Assembly (NCBI RefSeq): GCF_000513295.1
Contig: NC_023065.1
Coordinates: forward strand, 4,301,797 to 4,365,796
Length of the DNA: 64,000 nucleotides
Reading direction: 5' to 3'
Source: Magnetospirillum gryphiswaldense MSR-1 v2
Lineage (GTDB): Bacteria; Pseudomonadota; Alphaproteobacteria; Rhodospirillales; Magnetospirillaceae
Made by a program: the position numbers and the translations under genes. The notes under the pieces were generated by a model. It did no database searches. It was not told where the DNA came from and worked only from the letters and a program-made list of their open reading frames with translations. Position 1 is the first letter of the stretch, and the number at the start of each line of letters is the position of its first letter. Of this stretch, positions 34,556 to 43,726 are shown piece after piece.

Positions 34556-34977
34556 CGGCCGTTGCGGTTCAGCAGATGGCTTTTGAACCCCAGATCATGG
34601 CGGATGATGTGTTCCACCAAACCCGTACGCACCTTCAGCAGCGACTGGGCGAAGCCGTTATCGTGGGCTGAGACATAAAGCGGTGTGATCAGCCAGCGCA
34701 GGTGGTTGTGCTCCTGCCTGTGGCCATGGGTTTCGGGGTAGCCGATCTCGTCGAACACCCGTTCCTCGGTGTTGAAGTGGTGGGTCATCATCGCCACCAC
34801 GTCCTCATCCAGCAGGCGCCGGCGGGCCGAGGCACTGTCGAAGGCGGTCAGGCAGCACAACTCGTTGCACAAATCGATCATGGAACGATGCTCGGAATCG
34901 ATGTCGGCGTCGTCGATGGCGAAAGACGCCAACCACGGAACCGGCCGCAATAGGCTGTCGCGGTATACGGCGGACAC
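34552..34977 (-). CDS. Bacteriohemerythrin
   Basis: 141 aa from a GTG at 34977 (GGGGAGAAATTCCA before it); an ATG at 35046 would add 23 unlike-family residues. Di-iron ligand pattern of hemerythrins: H in DIDSEHRSMIDLCNEL, HHFNTEERVFDEIGYP (H and E), the HGHRQEHNHL histidines, and HIIRHDLGFKSHL (H and D). Binds O2 at a non-heme di-iron centre; in motile microaerophiles such proteins sense or store oxygen. The two cysteines in ELCCL are unusual. Convergent with the receiver gene, sharing stop-codon bases. Confidence 0.8.
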   Translation of the reverse strand: MSAVYRDSLLRPVPWLASFAIDDADIDSEHRSMIDLCNELCCLTAFDSASARRRLLDEDVVAMMTHHFNTEERVFDEIGYPETHGHRQEHNHLRWLITPLYVSAHDNGFAQSLLKVRTGLVEHIIRHDLGFKSHLLNRNGR

Positions 34978-35104
34978 TGGAATTTCTCCCCACTGCTGCG
35001 GGTGCGAATAAAAGACAGTGTAAAAGAGTCCTGGCGACAACGGCAAAGGAAAATATGCGTTTCTCGGGTATGTCTTTGGTTGTTGGTGATTCTACCTCCG
35101 GCGT

Positions 35105-35314
35105 TCATTCCTCCCATCCCGGCTTGCTGCTTTCCCGCTCGGCCTGGGTCCGGCACAGGCCGATATCGGCCAGCAGCCGGTCGTCCAGCCGAGCCAGGGC
35201 ACGGCGCTGCTGCGTCCGTTCAATCCAGGTCATGATAAGGTCAATCCGGTCGGCAAGCGTGTATCCAGCCGATGCTATGGGGATTATTGAACCCATCCAA
35301 TTTAGAAAAGCCAT
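35105..35314 (-). CDS. DUF1127 (YjiS-like) small protein
   Basis: 69 aa. The DUF1127 core is plain: ERTQQRRALARLDDRLLADIGLCRTQAERESSKPGW. These Arg-rich small proteins are common in alphaproteobacteria; in some species they bind RNA and affect RNA turnover or phosphate/C1 metabolism. The first 25 residues are a hydrophobic segment (MAFLNWMGSIIPIASAGYTL). Divergent from the MocR gene, with a GGAG ribosome site that is also one arm of an inverted repeat. Confidence 0.8.
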   Translation of the reverse strand: MAFLNWMGSIIPIASAGYTLADRIDLIMTWIERTQQRRALARLDDRLLADIGLCRTQAERESSKPGWEE

Positions 35315-35318
35315 GATA

Positions 35319-35372
35319 TTGACTCCGTGTCATGTGACATTGAATCAATGATTGACGGGGGTGTGGAGTCAA
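35319..35372. promoter_or_regulatory. Inverted repeat in the DUF1127 / MocR divergent region
   Basis: TTGACTCC (35319-35326) and GGAGTCAA (35365-35372) form an 8-bp perfect inverted repeat 38 bp apart, within a 74-bp AT-richer gap between two divergent genes. MocR-type regulators usually bind repeats in their own divergent promoter region, so this is a candidate site. One arm covers the DUF1127 ribosome site. Confidence 0.4.
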
Positions 35373-35388
35373 TTGCATTATTGCCACC

Positions 35389-36774
35389 ATGTCAAATTGG
35401 CTCCCTGATCTGTCGGTTCATGCCGGCCCCAAATACCGTGCCATCGTCGATGCCATCGCCGCCGACGTGGATGCCCGCCGGCTGTTGCCCGGCACCCGCA
35501 TGCCCACCCATCGTGATCTGGCCTGGCGGCTGAAGGTGACGGTGGGCACCGTCGCCCGCGCCTATACCGAGGCCGAGCGTCTGGGTCTGTTGTCGGGGGA
35601 AGTGGGGCGCGGCACCTTCGTCACCGATCCCGAACGTCAGGATAGCGGCCTGGGGCAATATCTGGCGGTGGCCTGGGCGCCCCATCCCGGCATCATCAAC
35701 ATGGCGGTCAACCGCCCGTCGGGCGATCAGGGCGCCTGGGCGGTGGGGCCGGTGCTGGCGCAATTGGCACGACGGCCCGATTTGCCGCAATTGCTGTCCT
35801 ACAATCTCGAAGTGGTGGCCCAGCGTCACCGTACCGCCGGACAGAAATGGCTGAAACTGGAAGGGGCCGAGGTGCCGGTCGAGCAGGTGTCGGTTACCGC
35901 CGGCAGTCAGCAGGCCCTGGTCGCCGCCATCGCCACCCTGACCCGTCCCGGCGACACCATCCTGGCCGAGGAATACACCTATCCCGGTTTCAAATCGGCG
36001 GTGTCCATGCTGGGCCGCTCCCTGGCCGGGGTGATGATGGATGATGGCGGCCTGATCCCCGACGAAGTCGAGCGCGGCTTCGCCCGTGGTGCCCGCCTGC
36101 TGTACACCACCGCCACGGTGCAGAACCCGACCACCGCCACCTTGTCGGAAGACCGCCGCCGGGCCATCGCCGAGGCGGCACGGCGCCACGACGCCTTCAT
36201 CCTGGAAGACGGGGTGCATCGTTTTCTCGATCCCCTTGCCCCCCAGCCCATTCTGGTCCATGCGCCGGAACGCACCCTTTATCTGACCACCTTGTCGAAA
36301 AGCGTGACGCCGGGCTTGCGCTGTTCGTTCTCGGCCTTGCCGCTGGCGGTCAAGCCGCGCTTCGACGCCGCCATCGGCGCCTTGTCCCTGGCCTTGCCGG
36401 TGCCGCTGTTGGAAGCCGCCTGCATGCTGATCGACGACGGCACCGCCCAGGAGGCGGCGGAGCGTCAGCGCCGCGATGCCCTGGCCCGCATCGCTTTGGC
36501 CGGCCAAATCCTGGGGATCGATAATCCGCGTCCAGCTTTCAATGTCTGGCTGCCCATGACCCTGCCGTGGACATCGTCGGCCTTCGTCGCCGAGGCGGCG
36601 CGACGGGCGGTCAGCCTGCCGCCCACCGATTCCTTCGCCATCGGGCGCCCGCACATGGATGGCGTGCGGGCCTCGGTCACCGCGCCGCCAGACCTGGAGA
36701 CCCTGGCCCAGGCCTTGCGCATCCTGGCGGAATTGTTGGCCTGCGGCAGTGCCCCCTTGGCGATGACGGTATAA
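35389..36774 (+). CDS. MocR-family (GntR-HTH + aminotransferase) regulator
   Basis: 461 aa. Residues 1-80 form a GntR winged helix (PKYRAIVDAIAADVDARRLLPGTRMPTHRDLAWRLKVTVGTVARAYTEAERLGLL). The rest is a fold-type I aminotransferase domain with VTAGSQQALVAAIATL, EEYTYPGFKSAV, and the PLP-binding Lys in LTTLSKSVTPGLRCSF. MocR proteins sense PLP or PLP-amino-acid adducts and control nearby genes. The chromate-transporter gene follows 41 bp later on the same strand and DUF1127 is divergent; either could be a target. Confidence 0.9.
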   Translation: MSNWLPDLSVHAGPKYRAIVDAIAADVDARRLLPGTRMPTHRDLAWRLKVTVGTVARAYTEAERLGLLSGEVGRGTFVTDPERQDSGLGQYLAVAWAPHPGIINMAVNRPSGDQGAWAVGPVLAQLARRPDLPQLLSYNLEVVAQRHRTAGQKWLKLEGAEVPVEQVSVTAGSQQALVAAIATLTRPGDTILAEEYTYPGFKSAVSMLGRSLAGVMMDDGGLIPDEVERGFARGARLLYTTATVQNPTTATLSEDRRRAIAEAARRHDAFILEDGVHRFLDPLAPQPILVHAPERTLYLTTLSKSVTPGLRCSFSALPLAVKPRFDAAIGALSLALPVPLLEAACMLIDDGTAQEAAERQRRDALARIALAGQILGIDNPRPAFNVWLPMTLPWTSSAFVAEAARRAVSLPPTDSFAIGRPHMDGVRASVTAPPDLETLAQALRILAELLACGSAPLAMTV

Positions 36775-36815
36775 TGTCACTGGCCTTCGTCAGGGGCTGA
36801 TGCCACCTTGGGCGG

Positions 36816-38048
36816 ATGAATCCAAGCTACGCGGAAACCCTGCGCACCTTTCTGCGCATCGGCCTGTTGTCGTTCGGCGGTCCCGCCGGTCAGATCGCCA
36901 CCATGCATCGCATTCTGGTGGATGAAAAACGCTGGCTGGACGAGCCGCGTTTTCTTCATGCCCTTAATTTCTGCATGTTGTTGCCGGGGCCGGAAGCGCA
37001 GCAATTGGCCACCTATTCCGGCTGGCTGCTGCACGGCACCCGGGGTGGGCTGGCGGCGGGCATTCTGTTCGTGCTGCCCGGCTTCCTGGTCATGCTGGCC
37101 TTGGCGTCGCTTTATGCCGGCTTCACCCATGTGCAGGTGGTCCAGGGCCTGTTCCTGGGCCTGAAGCCAGCGGTGCTGGCGGTGGTGGTGCAGGCGGGTT
37201 TGCGTATCGGCAAACGGGCGCTTTTGGACACTTGGGCGCGCGGGTTGGCCTTGGTTTCGTTCCTGGCTATCTTCGCATTTGGCGTACCCTTTCCGCTGAT
37301 CGTGCTGGCCGCCGGGCTGGCCGGCTGGCTGCGCGGGCAGGGCGGCGCGGTACCGCCGCCGGCACCCAAGGCTGGCAACACCCTGGGCACGGCCTTGTTG
37401 TGGCTGCTGCTGTGGCTGGCCCCGGTGGCGCTGGCCTGGGCCTATGGTCAGGGCGCCTTCGCCACCATCGGGCTGTTTTTCGCCAAGCTGGCGGTAGTGA
37501 CCTTCGGCGGCGCCTATGCGGCGCTGTCTTACGTGGCGCAGCAGGCGGTGGAACATCACGGTTGGGTCAGTGCCGGCGAAATGCTGGACGGTTTGGGGTT
37601 GGCGGAAACCACGCCCGGTCCGCTGGTGCTGGTCAACCAGTTCGTCGGTTTCCTCGCCGGCTATCGCCAGCCCGGCGGCCTCAATCCATGGCTGGGCGGG
37701 GTGTTGGCGGCCAGCCTGACCGTGTGGGTGACCTTCGTCCCCAGTTTCCTATGGATCTTCGCCGGCGCCCCCCATGTGGAACGCCTGCGCGGTCATGCTG
37801 CCCTGTCGTCGGCGCTGTCGGCGATCACCGCCGCCGTGGTCGGCGTCATCTTCAATCTGGCGTTGTGGTTCGCCCTGCATGTGGCCTTCGCCCGTTTCGA
37901 CGGCAATTGGCCGGTGTGGGGCAGCGCCCAGCCGCTGCAACTGGCCTTGGCGGCGGGGGCCATGATCGCCATGCTGCGTTTCAAGCTGGGCATGCTGCCG
38001 GTGTTGGGGGTTTGCGCCGCTGTCGGCGCGGTGGCCAGTCTGGTTTAA
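36816..38048 (+). CDS. chrA: Chromate/anion transporter, two-CHR-domain type
   Basis: 410 aa, the usual size of long-chain ChrA. The duplicated CHR motif appears in both halves: RIGLLSFGGPAGQIATMH near the start and KLAVVTFGGAYAALSYVAQQAV after residue 220. About ten to twelve hydrophobic segments. LGLAETTPGPLVLVNQFVGFLAGY is also a family hallmark. Exports chromate or a related oxyanion from the cytoplasm. Last 4 bp overlap the convergent MFS gene. Confidence 0.92.
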   Translation: MNPSYAETLRTFLRIGLLSFGGPAGQIATMHRILVDEKRWLDEPRFLHALNFCMLLPGPEAQQLATYSGWLLHGTRGGLAAGILFVLPGFLVMLALASLYAGFTHVQVVQGLFLGLKPAVLAVVVQAGLRIGKRALLDTWARGLALVSFLAIFAFGVPFPLIVLAAGLAGWLRGQGGAVPPPAPKAGNTLGTALLWLLLWLAPVALAWAYGQGAFATIGLFFAKLAVVTFGGAYAALSYVAQQAVEHHGWVSAGEMLDGLGLAETTPGPLVLVNQFVGFLAGYRQPGGLNPWLGGVLAASLTVWVTFVPSFLWIFAGAPHVERLRGHAALSSALSAITAAVVGVIFNLALWFALHVAFARFDGNWPVWGSAQPLQLALAAGAMIAMLRFKLGMLPVLGVCAAVGAVASLV

Positions 38049-39205
38049 ACCAGCGGCTTGCCGTCCCAACGCTTGGCCAGCAGCAGGGCCAGGGCGAAAC
38101 CGGCCACCGACAAGGCGGACATGACCAGGAAGGCGCCGCCGCCCATGCCGTCGTACAGGCGTCCGGCCAGCGGGCTCATCAAGCCCGGTGCCGCCCCCAT
38201 GGCCACCGCCGACAGCATGCCCTGAGCCCGGGCCGACAGGCTGTGCGGAACGGCGCGGGTAATGAAATGCATGGCCCCCAGATGGGCGCAGCCGAAGGTG
38301 GCGGCATGCAGAAGCTGGGCGATGGCCAGGGCCGGCACGGCGGTGACGCTGCCCAGGGCCAGCCAGCGAAGGATGCCGGCGGCGGTGGCGATGATCAACA
38401 ATTTGCCCGGCCCCAATTTACCCACCACCCAGCCGGAGAAGGCGAACAGCAGCACCTCGGCGATAACCCCTTCCGCCCACAGCAGGCCGATGGTATTGCC
38501 GTCGATGCCCGCCGCCTGCCAATGGATGGTGGCGAAGGCGTAATAGACGGTGTGCGAGGCGCTGCCCAGACTGGCGACGGCGAGAAAGGCGAGAAAGGCC
38601 GGATGTTTCAGCAACGGCCAGATCGGCGTGCGGCGGTCGCTTCTGGCCGAGATGGCGGTCGAGGCCGGCAGCGACCAGCACGACAAGGTGGTCAAGGCCA
38701 GGGCGGCGGCCACCACCCACACCAGCACCGGCGGCGGCTGGCTGGTCATCAACGCCCCGGTGGCGATGGCGCTGGCGATGAAGCTGAGCGACCCCCACAG
38801 GCGCAGTCGGCCATAATCCAGGCGTTGGCGCTGGCTTTCCATCATGGACAGGCTTTCGCCCAGGGGGAAGATGCCCGACCACAGCCCCACCGCCAGCACC
38901 GTCACCGCCAGGATCGGCCAAAAGCCGTCGGTCAGGGTGAACAGCAGCCAGATGGCGGTCGCCGCCCCGGCCAGGATCAGCATGGGCTTGCGGCGGTCGC
39001 CGTGGCGGTCGACCAGATGGCCGACGCTGGGACTGACCATGATCTTGGTCAGATAGGTCGCCGCCATGATCAGACCGATATCGGTCGGCCCCAATCCCTT
39101 GTCCTTCAGCCACAGGGGCCAGAACGGCATGTGGGCGCCCACCGCCGTGAACAGGGCGGCGTAATAGAACGACAGACGCAGGGCGGTACCGGTGCGCTGG
39201 TTCAT
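38045..39205 (-). CDS. MFS permease, HcaT/LacY-like (MFS_1_like)
   Basis: 386 aa from ATG 39205. Twelve hydrophobic helices; opening RLSFYYAALFTAVGAHMPFWPLWLKDKGL and the loop-2 motif GHLVDRHGDRRKP are typical of the phenylpropionate-permease-like (HcaT) branch. The substrate cannot be assigned; annotations in this branch are often nominal. Its ATG overlaps the 3' end of the YdjC-like gene by 4 bp, so these two leftward genes form one transcript. Confidence 0.85.
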   Translation of the reverse strand: MNQRTGTALRLSFYYAALFTAVGAHMPFWPLWLKDKGLGPTDIGLIMAATYLTKIMVSPSVGHLVDRHGDRRKPMLILAGAATAIWLLFTLTDGFWPILAVTVLAVGLWSGIFPLGESLSMMESQRQRLDYGRLRLWGSLSFIASAIATGALMTSQPPPVLVWVVAAALALTTLSCWSLPASTAISARSDRRTPIWPLLKHPAFLAFLAVASLGSASHTVYYAFATIHWQAAGIDGNTIGLLWAEGVIAEVLLFAFSGWVVGKLGPGKLLIIATAAGILRWLALGSVTAVPALAIAQLLHAATFGCAHLGAMHFITRAVPHSLSARAQGMLSAVAMGAAPGLMSPLAGRLYDGMGGGAFLVMSALSVAGFALALLLAKRWDGKPLV

Positions 39206-40086
39206 GGTGACGGCGGGAACAAGGGCGACAGGGCGATGCGGCGCTCGGCCAGATCCAGCACGCATTCATCCGAGGCGAGGAAGCGGTATTCCACCTCGCG
39301 CTGATGGGTCAGGCTGTCGGCGGCGACCAGTTCGGCATCCACCAGACCGGGATGCACCATCATCAGGCAACGCGGGCCGGGATGGCTGGTGAAACGGCTG
39401 AACAGGCGGGCGAAGGCGATACGCCCGGAAAAGTCATAGACTCCCCGGAACGACTGGTTGTGCGGAATGCCCATCCGTTCCAGCCGGCGGCGGAAGCCGC
39501 GGCCCAGTTCGGAAATGACCAGGGCGCGCACCGGCGACACCCCACGGGCCAGGATCGACAGGGGCGCCTCGGCGCAGGACCGCACCCACCCCTTGCCGCC
39601 CAGGCGCCGGCGCCACAGGTCGACCACCACATCGGCGATGATCGGCAATTGATGCACGTGGTGGTGACCGTCGAGGAAATCGGGGGCGCGACCGAAATGT
39701 GCTTCAAAGGCATCGAGCTGGCGGGTGATCTCTGCGGCGATTTCCGCTCGGTCCAGCCGCCGGGCCAAGGCCCGCTTCAACAGCGTGCCCAAGGCCGGCA
39801 ATTTACCATGCGGGGCCAGATCGGGCATGGCCCCCAGGGGCGTCTGATCGGTCAAGGTGATGTGCAGGCCGATCTCGGCCATGCCGTCCAGCGGTTTCAA
39901 GGCGGCGGCGGCCTCGGGCCAATGGCGGCTGCTGGTCATGCAGCCGGTGGCCTGCAACCGCCCCAGGGCGATCAGGTGACGGATGGCGGCGCTGACCCCC
40001 GGGGCCAGACCGTAATCATCGGCGCACAAGGTGATGCGGTGGCCGAGATTGACCGCCTGACCGCTTTTGTCCACAGTACCGCCCAT
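39202..40086 (-). CDS. ChbG/YdjC/HpnK-like carbohydrate deacetylase
   Basis: 294 aa from ATG 40086; the longer frame from 40170 would overlap the divergent gene. Metal site ITLCADDYGLAPGVSAAI (Asp pair), HITLTDQTPLG (His), DGHHHVHQLP (His cluster), and late MMVHPGLVDAEL. The family deacetylates N-acetylated amino sugars; HpnK in hopanoid biosynthesis also belongs here. The neighbour GtrB/ArnC-like transferase, divergent with a 22-bp gap, supports an undecaprenyl- or hopanoid-linked sugar modification pathway. Confidence 0.85.
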   Translation of the reverse strand: MGGTVDKSGQAVNLGHRITLCADDYGLAPGVSAAIRHLIALGRLQATGCMTSSRHWPEAAAALKPLDGMAEIGLHITLTDQTPLGAMPDLAPHGKLPALGTLLKRALARRLDRAEIAAEITRQLDAFEAHFGRAPDFLDGHHHVHQLPIIADVVVDLWRRRLGGKGWVRSCAEAPLSILARGVSPVRALVISELGRGFRRRLERMGIPHNQSFRGVYDFSGRIAFARLFSRFTSHPGPRCLMMVHPGLVDAELVAADSLTHQREVEYRFLASDECVLDLAERRIALSPLFPPSP

Positions 40087-40108
40087 CCTTGATCCTTCGT
40101 GGTGTGCC

Positions 40109-41083
40109 ATGACCGAAAGCGCCGAAAAGCCCGTTGCCCCGGTTCTGTCCCTGGTGGTGCCCATGTTCAACGAGGCGGGTAACCTGGACAGATTGTTCGA
40201 CCGGTTGGCCCAGGTGATGGCCGATCTGGGCGAAAGTTACGAAATCGTCTGTGTCGATGACGGCAGCCGCGACGACACCGTCGCCCGGGCGCTGGAGCAT
40301 CGCCGCCGCGACCCTAGGATAAAGGTGGTGGAACTGTCGCGCAACTTCGGCAAGGAACTGGCCCTGACCGCCGGGCTGCGCCACACCAGCGGTCAGGCGG
40401 TGGTGATGATCGACGCCGATTTGCAGCATCCGCCGGAAGTCATCAAGGACATGATGCGGGAATGGCGCCAGGGCTTTGAAATGGTCATCGCCGTGCGCCG
40501 CGACCGCGACGACGAAAGTGCGGTCAAACGGCTGGCGGCCAAGGTCTTCTACGAGGTGTTCGGGCGGGTGTCGGAAGTGCGGCTGCCGCCGGGGGCCGGC
40601 GATTTCCGCCTGCTCGACCGCAAGGTGGTCAAGGTGCTGAACGCCATGCCGGAACATGCCCGTTTCATGAAGGGGCTTTATGCCTGGGTTGGCTTCCGTC
40701 AGACCATCATCCCCTTCGACGTGGCCGAGCGCGCCCATGGCGAAACCAAGTTCAACCTGTTCCGGCTGTGGCGGCTGGCCGTCGACGGGATTACCTCGTT
40801 CACCTCGCTGCCGCTCAAGGTGTGGACCTTCATGGGTATGCTGGTGGCCAGCTTCGCCTTGTTGTACGGCCTGTTGTTCATCGTCAAGACACTGATTTTA
40901 GGCATCGACGTACCCGGCTATCCGTCGCTGATCGTTGCCATCACCTTCTTCTCCGGCGTGCAATTGATCAGTCTGGGGGTGATCGGCGAATATCTGGGCC
41001 GCGTCTTCGCCGAGGTGAAGAACCGCCCGTTGTTCGTGGTGCGCGAGGCCCATGGTTGTGGTGACGATGTTGACAAGGAATAG
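40109..41083 (+). CDS. GtrB/ArnC/DPM1-like polyprenyl-phosphate glycosyltransferase
   Basis: 324 aa from ATG 40109. GT2 domain: LSLVVPMFNEAGNL, EIVCVDDGSRDDT, GLRHTSGQAVVMIDADLQHPPEVI (DAD metal site), then two C-terminal transmembrane helices (about 235-255 and 270-295, ending GVIGEYLGRVFAEVKNRP), the GtrB arrangement. Transfers a sugar from nucleotide to undecaprenyl phosphate at the inner membrane. Paired divergently with the deacetylase, which could remove the acetyl of that lipid-linked sugar (ArnC/ArnD-like logic). Confidence 0.9.
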   Translation: MTESAEKPVAPVLSLVVPMFNEAGNLDRLFDRLAQVMADLGESYEIVCVDDGSRDDTVARALEHRRRDPRIKVVELSRNFGKELALTAGLRHTSGQAVVMIDADLQHPPEVIKDMMREWRQGFEMVIAVRRDRDDESAVKRLAAKVFYEVFGRVSEVRLPPGAGDFRLLDRKVVKVLNAMPEHARFMKGLYAWVGFRQTIIPFDVAERAHGETKFNLFRLWRLAVDGITSFTSLPLKVWTFMGMLVASFALLYGLLFIVKTLILGIDVPGYPSLIVAITFFSGVQLISLGVIGEYLGRVFAEVKNRPLFVVREAHGCGDDVDKE

Positions 41084-41126
41084 CTAAAAGCCCATATCCA
41101 CCTAAAGCTTATGGAAAGGTGGGGAA

Positions 41127-41573
41127 ATGCTGTCCAGCAAAGCCAAATACGGCCTGAAGGCCATGGTCTATCTGGCGCGCCACGCCGATGACGGCTCGGT
41201 GCTAATCGCCGACATCGCCGAGGCCGAATCCATCCCCAAGAAGTTCCTGGATGCGATCCTGCTGGAACTGAAGAACCGCGGCTATCTGTCGTCGAAAAAG
41301 GGCAAGGGCGGCGGCTATACCCTGGCCAAGCCGGCCCAGCAGATCATGGTCGGCGACATCGTCCGCGTGCTCGATGGCCCGTTGGCGCCGGTGCAATGCG
41401 TGTCGCGCACCGCCTATCGCCGCTGTGACGATTGCCGCGACGAAGCCGGATGCGCGGTACGCGCGGTGATGGGCGAGGTGCGCGACGCCATCGCCGCCAT
41501 CTTGGACAACACCACCTTGGCCGACATGGCCTTCAGCAAGAAGGCCGAGCCGGTGCTGATGTACGATATCTGA
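41127..41573 (+). CDS. Rrf2-family transcriptional regulator, probably Fe-S
   Basis: 148 aa. Winged helix MLSSKAKYGLKAMVYLARHADDG with SIPKKFLDAILLELKNRGYLSSKKGKGGGYTLAKP, as in IscR/RirA/NsrR. Cysteines C92, C101, C104 and C110 (VQCVS..YRRCDDCRDEAGC) resemble the cluster-binding region of RirA/IscR. It probably senses iron, Fe-S status or NO. It stands alone between the GtrB-like and YihY genes, so targets are not local. Confidence 0.85.
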   Translation: MLSSKAKYGLKAMVYLARHADDGSVLIADIAEAESIPKKFLDAILLELKNRGYLSSKKGKGGGYTLAKPAQQIMVGDIVRVLDGPLAPVQCVSRTAYRRCDDCRDEAGCAVRAVMGEVRDAIAAILDNTTLADMAFSKKAEPVLMYDI

Positions 41574-41579
41574 TCACCT

Positions 41580-42803
41580 CTATCCGCCGGCCAGGATATC
41601 GCGCAGCTTGACCGTCAGGATCGCCCGACTTTGGCTTTGCACCTGTTGGATCAGCCCGTCCACCGTGGCGCGCCACGGCGCCAGGGCGGTCGAGGCATCG
41701 AGGTCGAGATCCAGGTCCAGGGCATTGATCAGATCGGCCAGGGTGGTGACGTCGAGGTCGCGGGTCAGCACCACCTTGCGGCGGATGGTCGGCGCGGTGA
41801 AGCCGGCGGCGTGTAATTGCACCAACAGCCGTATCATTTCCCGTTCGTTGGCCGAGGTCCGCGCCAGCAACTCGCGCCGGCTGGCGCCGCCGCTGCCCTG
41901 ACGGGCGCGGGCATAAAGAACATCCAGAATTTCCAGGGCCAGGGCCAGGCGTCGTCCGGGGCGCGACGGCCCGCTGCCGAGATGCTGGCCGCTGCGCCAT
42001 TCGGGCAGGGCGGCGGTGATCTCGGCCCCGATCAGGATGGCCAGCCAGGACAGATAGGTCCACAGCAGGAAGACCGGCAGCACCGCCACCGCCCCGTACA
42101 GGCTGGCATAGGTGCGCGACGAGGTGATGTAGAGGCCGAAGCCCCAGCGAAGTGCGGCGAACAGCAAGGCGGCGGCCAATGCCCCCCACAGGGCGTCGCG
42201 CACCGCCACCCGGCGGTTGGGCACGGCGGCGAACATGACGGCGAAGGCCAAGGCGGTCAGGATGGTGGGCAAGGGCAGGGCCAGCACCGGGGTCAGCGCC
42301 TTGCTCACCGACCAGCGCGACCAGGCGGTGACATAGCCTTGCAGCGACAGGGCCGCGCCCATCAGCAGCGGCCCCAGGGTCAGGGCGGTCCAATAGACCA
42401 GCAGCTTGGACAGGGGCGAGCGCGCCTTGGCGACGCGGAAGATGGCGTTCATGGTGCCTTCGATGGTCACCAGCAGCATGATGGCGGTGACCACCAGCGA
42501 CAGGATGCCCACCGCCGACAGCCGCCCGGCATTGTCGATGAAGCGGTTGATCTGCAACTGCACCACGTCGCCGATGGTCGGCGCGAAAGTGCGGAACGAC
42601 CAGCTCACCAGATCCTGGCGCACCGAATCGAAGGCGGGAAAGGCGGCCAACATGGCCAAAGCGATGGCGAACAGGGGCACCAACGACAACAGCGAGGTGA
42701 AGGCCAACGACCCGGCCATGCGTGAAACGCCGTCGTCGCGTCCGCGCCGGACGGCGAAACGCAGAAATTCCCACACCTGCCATGCCGTGGCCTGGGCTTC
42801 CAT
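41580..42803 (-). CDS. YihY/BrkB-family inner-membrane protein
   Basis: 407 aa from ATG 42803. YihY pattern: [30 protein letters not shown], six hydrophobic helices to about residue 285, and [32 protein letters not shown]. The last 120 residues are a soluble, winged-helix-like tail ([16 protein letters not shown]) usual in the longer members. Its function is not settled in the literature; old 'ribonuclease BN' names are wrong. Confidence 0.85.
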   Translation of the reverse strand: MEAQATAWQVWEFLRFAVRRGRDDGVSRMAGSLAFTSLLSLVPLFAIALAMLAAFPAFDSVRQDLVSWSFRTFAPTIGDVVQLQINRFIDNAGRLSAVGILSLVVTAIMLLVTIEGTMNAIFRVAKARSPLSKLLVYWTALTLGPLLMGAALSLQGYVTAWSRWSVSKALTPVLALPLPTILTALAFAVMFAAVPNRRVAVRDALWGALAAALLFAALRWGFGLYITSSRTYASLYGAVAVLPVFLLWTYLSWLAILIGAEITAALPEWRSGQHLGSGPSRPGRRLALALEILDVLYARARQGSGGASRRELLARTSANEREMIRLLVQLHAAGFTAPTIRRKVVLTRDLDVTTLADLINALDLDLDLDASTALAPWRATVDGLIQQVQSQSRAILTVKLRDILAGG

Positions 42804-42902
42804 TCTCCCGCTTCCCCCTTTTGCCGATGACCTTACTTCGTGTAGGATGCCCGCCGCCTTCGCAGGCCACAAGACAACTTTGCGATTCTAGAGAGGACCA
42901 GT

Positions 42903-43721
42903 ATGACCGCTCCCACTCCGTTGATGGCCGGCAAAAAGGGCTTGATCATGGGCGTCGCCAACGACCGCTCCATCGCCTGGGGCATCGCCCAGGCCGCCCG
43001 TGCCCAGGGGGCCGAGCTGGCCTTCACCTTCCAGGGCGAGGCGCTGGAAAAGCGCGTGCGTCCCCTGGCCGAATCGGTGGGGTCGGACATCGTCCTGCCC
43101 TGCGACGTGTCGGACGAGGCGTCCATCGACGCGGTCTTCGATACCTTGAAGGCCAAGTGGGGCAAGCTGGACTTCGTCGTCCACGCCATCGGCTATTCCG
43201 ACAAGGAACAACTGCGCGGTCGTTACGCCGACACCACCTTGGACAATTTCCTGAAGACCATGCACATCTCGGTCTTCTCGTTCACCTCGGTCGCCCGTCG
43301 TGCCGCCGACATGATGCCCGATGGCGGTTCGCTGCTGACCCTGACCTATTACGGCGCCGAGCGGGTGATGCCGCACTACAACGTCATGGGCGTGGCCAAG
43401 TCGGCGCTGGAAGCAAGCGTGCGCTATCTCGCCGTCGACCTGGGCAAGCAGAACATCCGCGTCAATTCCCTGTCCGCCGGTCCGATCAAGACCCTGGCGG
43501 CCTCGGGCATCGGCGATTTCCGCTATATCCTCAAGTGGAACGAATACAACAGCCCGTTGAAGCGCAACGTCACCTTGGAAGACATCGGCGGTTCGGGCCT
43601 GTACCTGCTGTCCGATCTGTCGTCGGGCGTGTCGGGCGAATGCCATCACGTCGATTGCGGCTATCATGTCGTCGGCATGAAGGCGGTGGACGCCCCCGAC
43701 ATCACCGTTTCCAAGGACTGA
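42903..43721 (+). CDS. fabI: Enoyl-[acyl-carrier-protein] reductase FabI
   Basis: 272 aa. Reduces trans-2-enoyl-ACP with NADH in the last step of each fatty-acid elongation cycle. FabI landmarks: [33 protein letters not shown], the Y-x6-K catalytic pair in [22 protein letters not shown], and [13 protein letters not shown]. The gap to aroC is 5 bp. Target enzyme of triclosan-like inhibitors in this family. Probably a housekeeping copy, unrelated to the glycan-island ACPs. Confidence 0.97.
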   Translation: MTAPTPLMAGKKGLIMGVANDRSIAWGIAQAARAQGAELAFTFQGEALEKRVRPLAESVGSDIVLPCDVSDEASIDAVFDTLKAKWGKLDFVVHAIGYSDKEQLRGRYADTTLDNFLKTMHISVFSFTSVARRAADMMPDGGSLLTLTYYGAERVMPHYNVMGVAKSALEASVRYLAVDLGKQNIRVNSLSAGPIKTLAASGIGDFRYILKWNEYNSPLKRNVTLEDIGGSGLYLLSDLSSGVSGECHHVDCGYHVVGMKAVDAPDITVSKD

Positions 43722-43726
43722 CACCC

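Noticed and set aside
37232..39304. 690-codon plus-strand frame
   Set aside because: Out of frame with chrA and antisense to the MFS permease. Low-complexity Gly/Gln/His composition typical of shadow frames.
41070..41100. Promoter TTGACA / TATCCA before the Rrf2 gene
   Set aside because: The 19-bp spacer is too long for a confident call.
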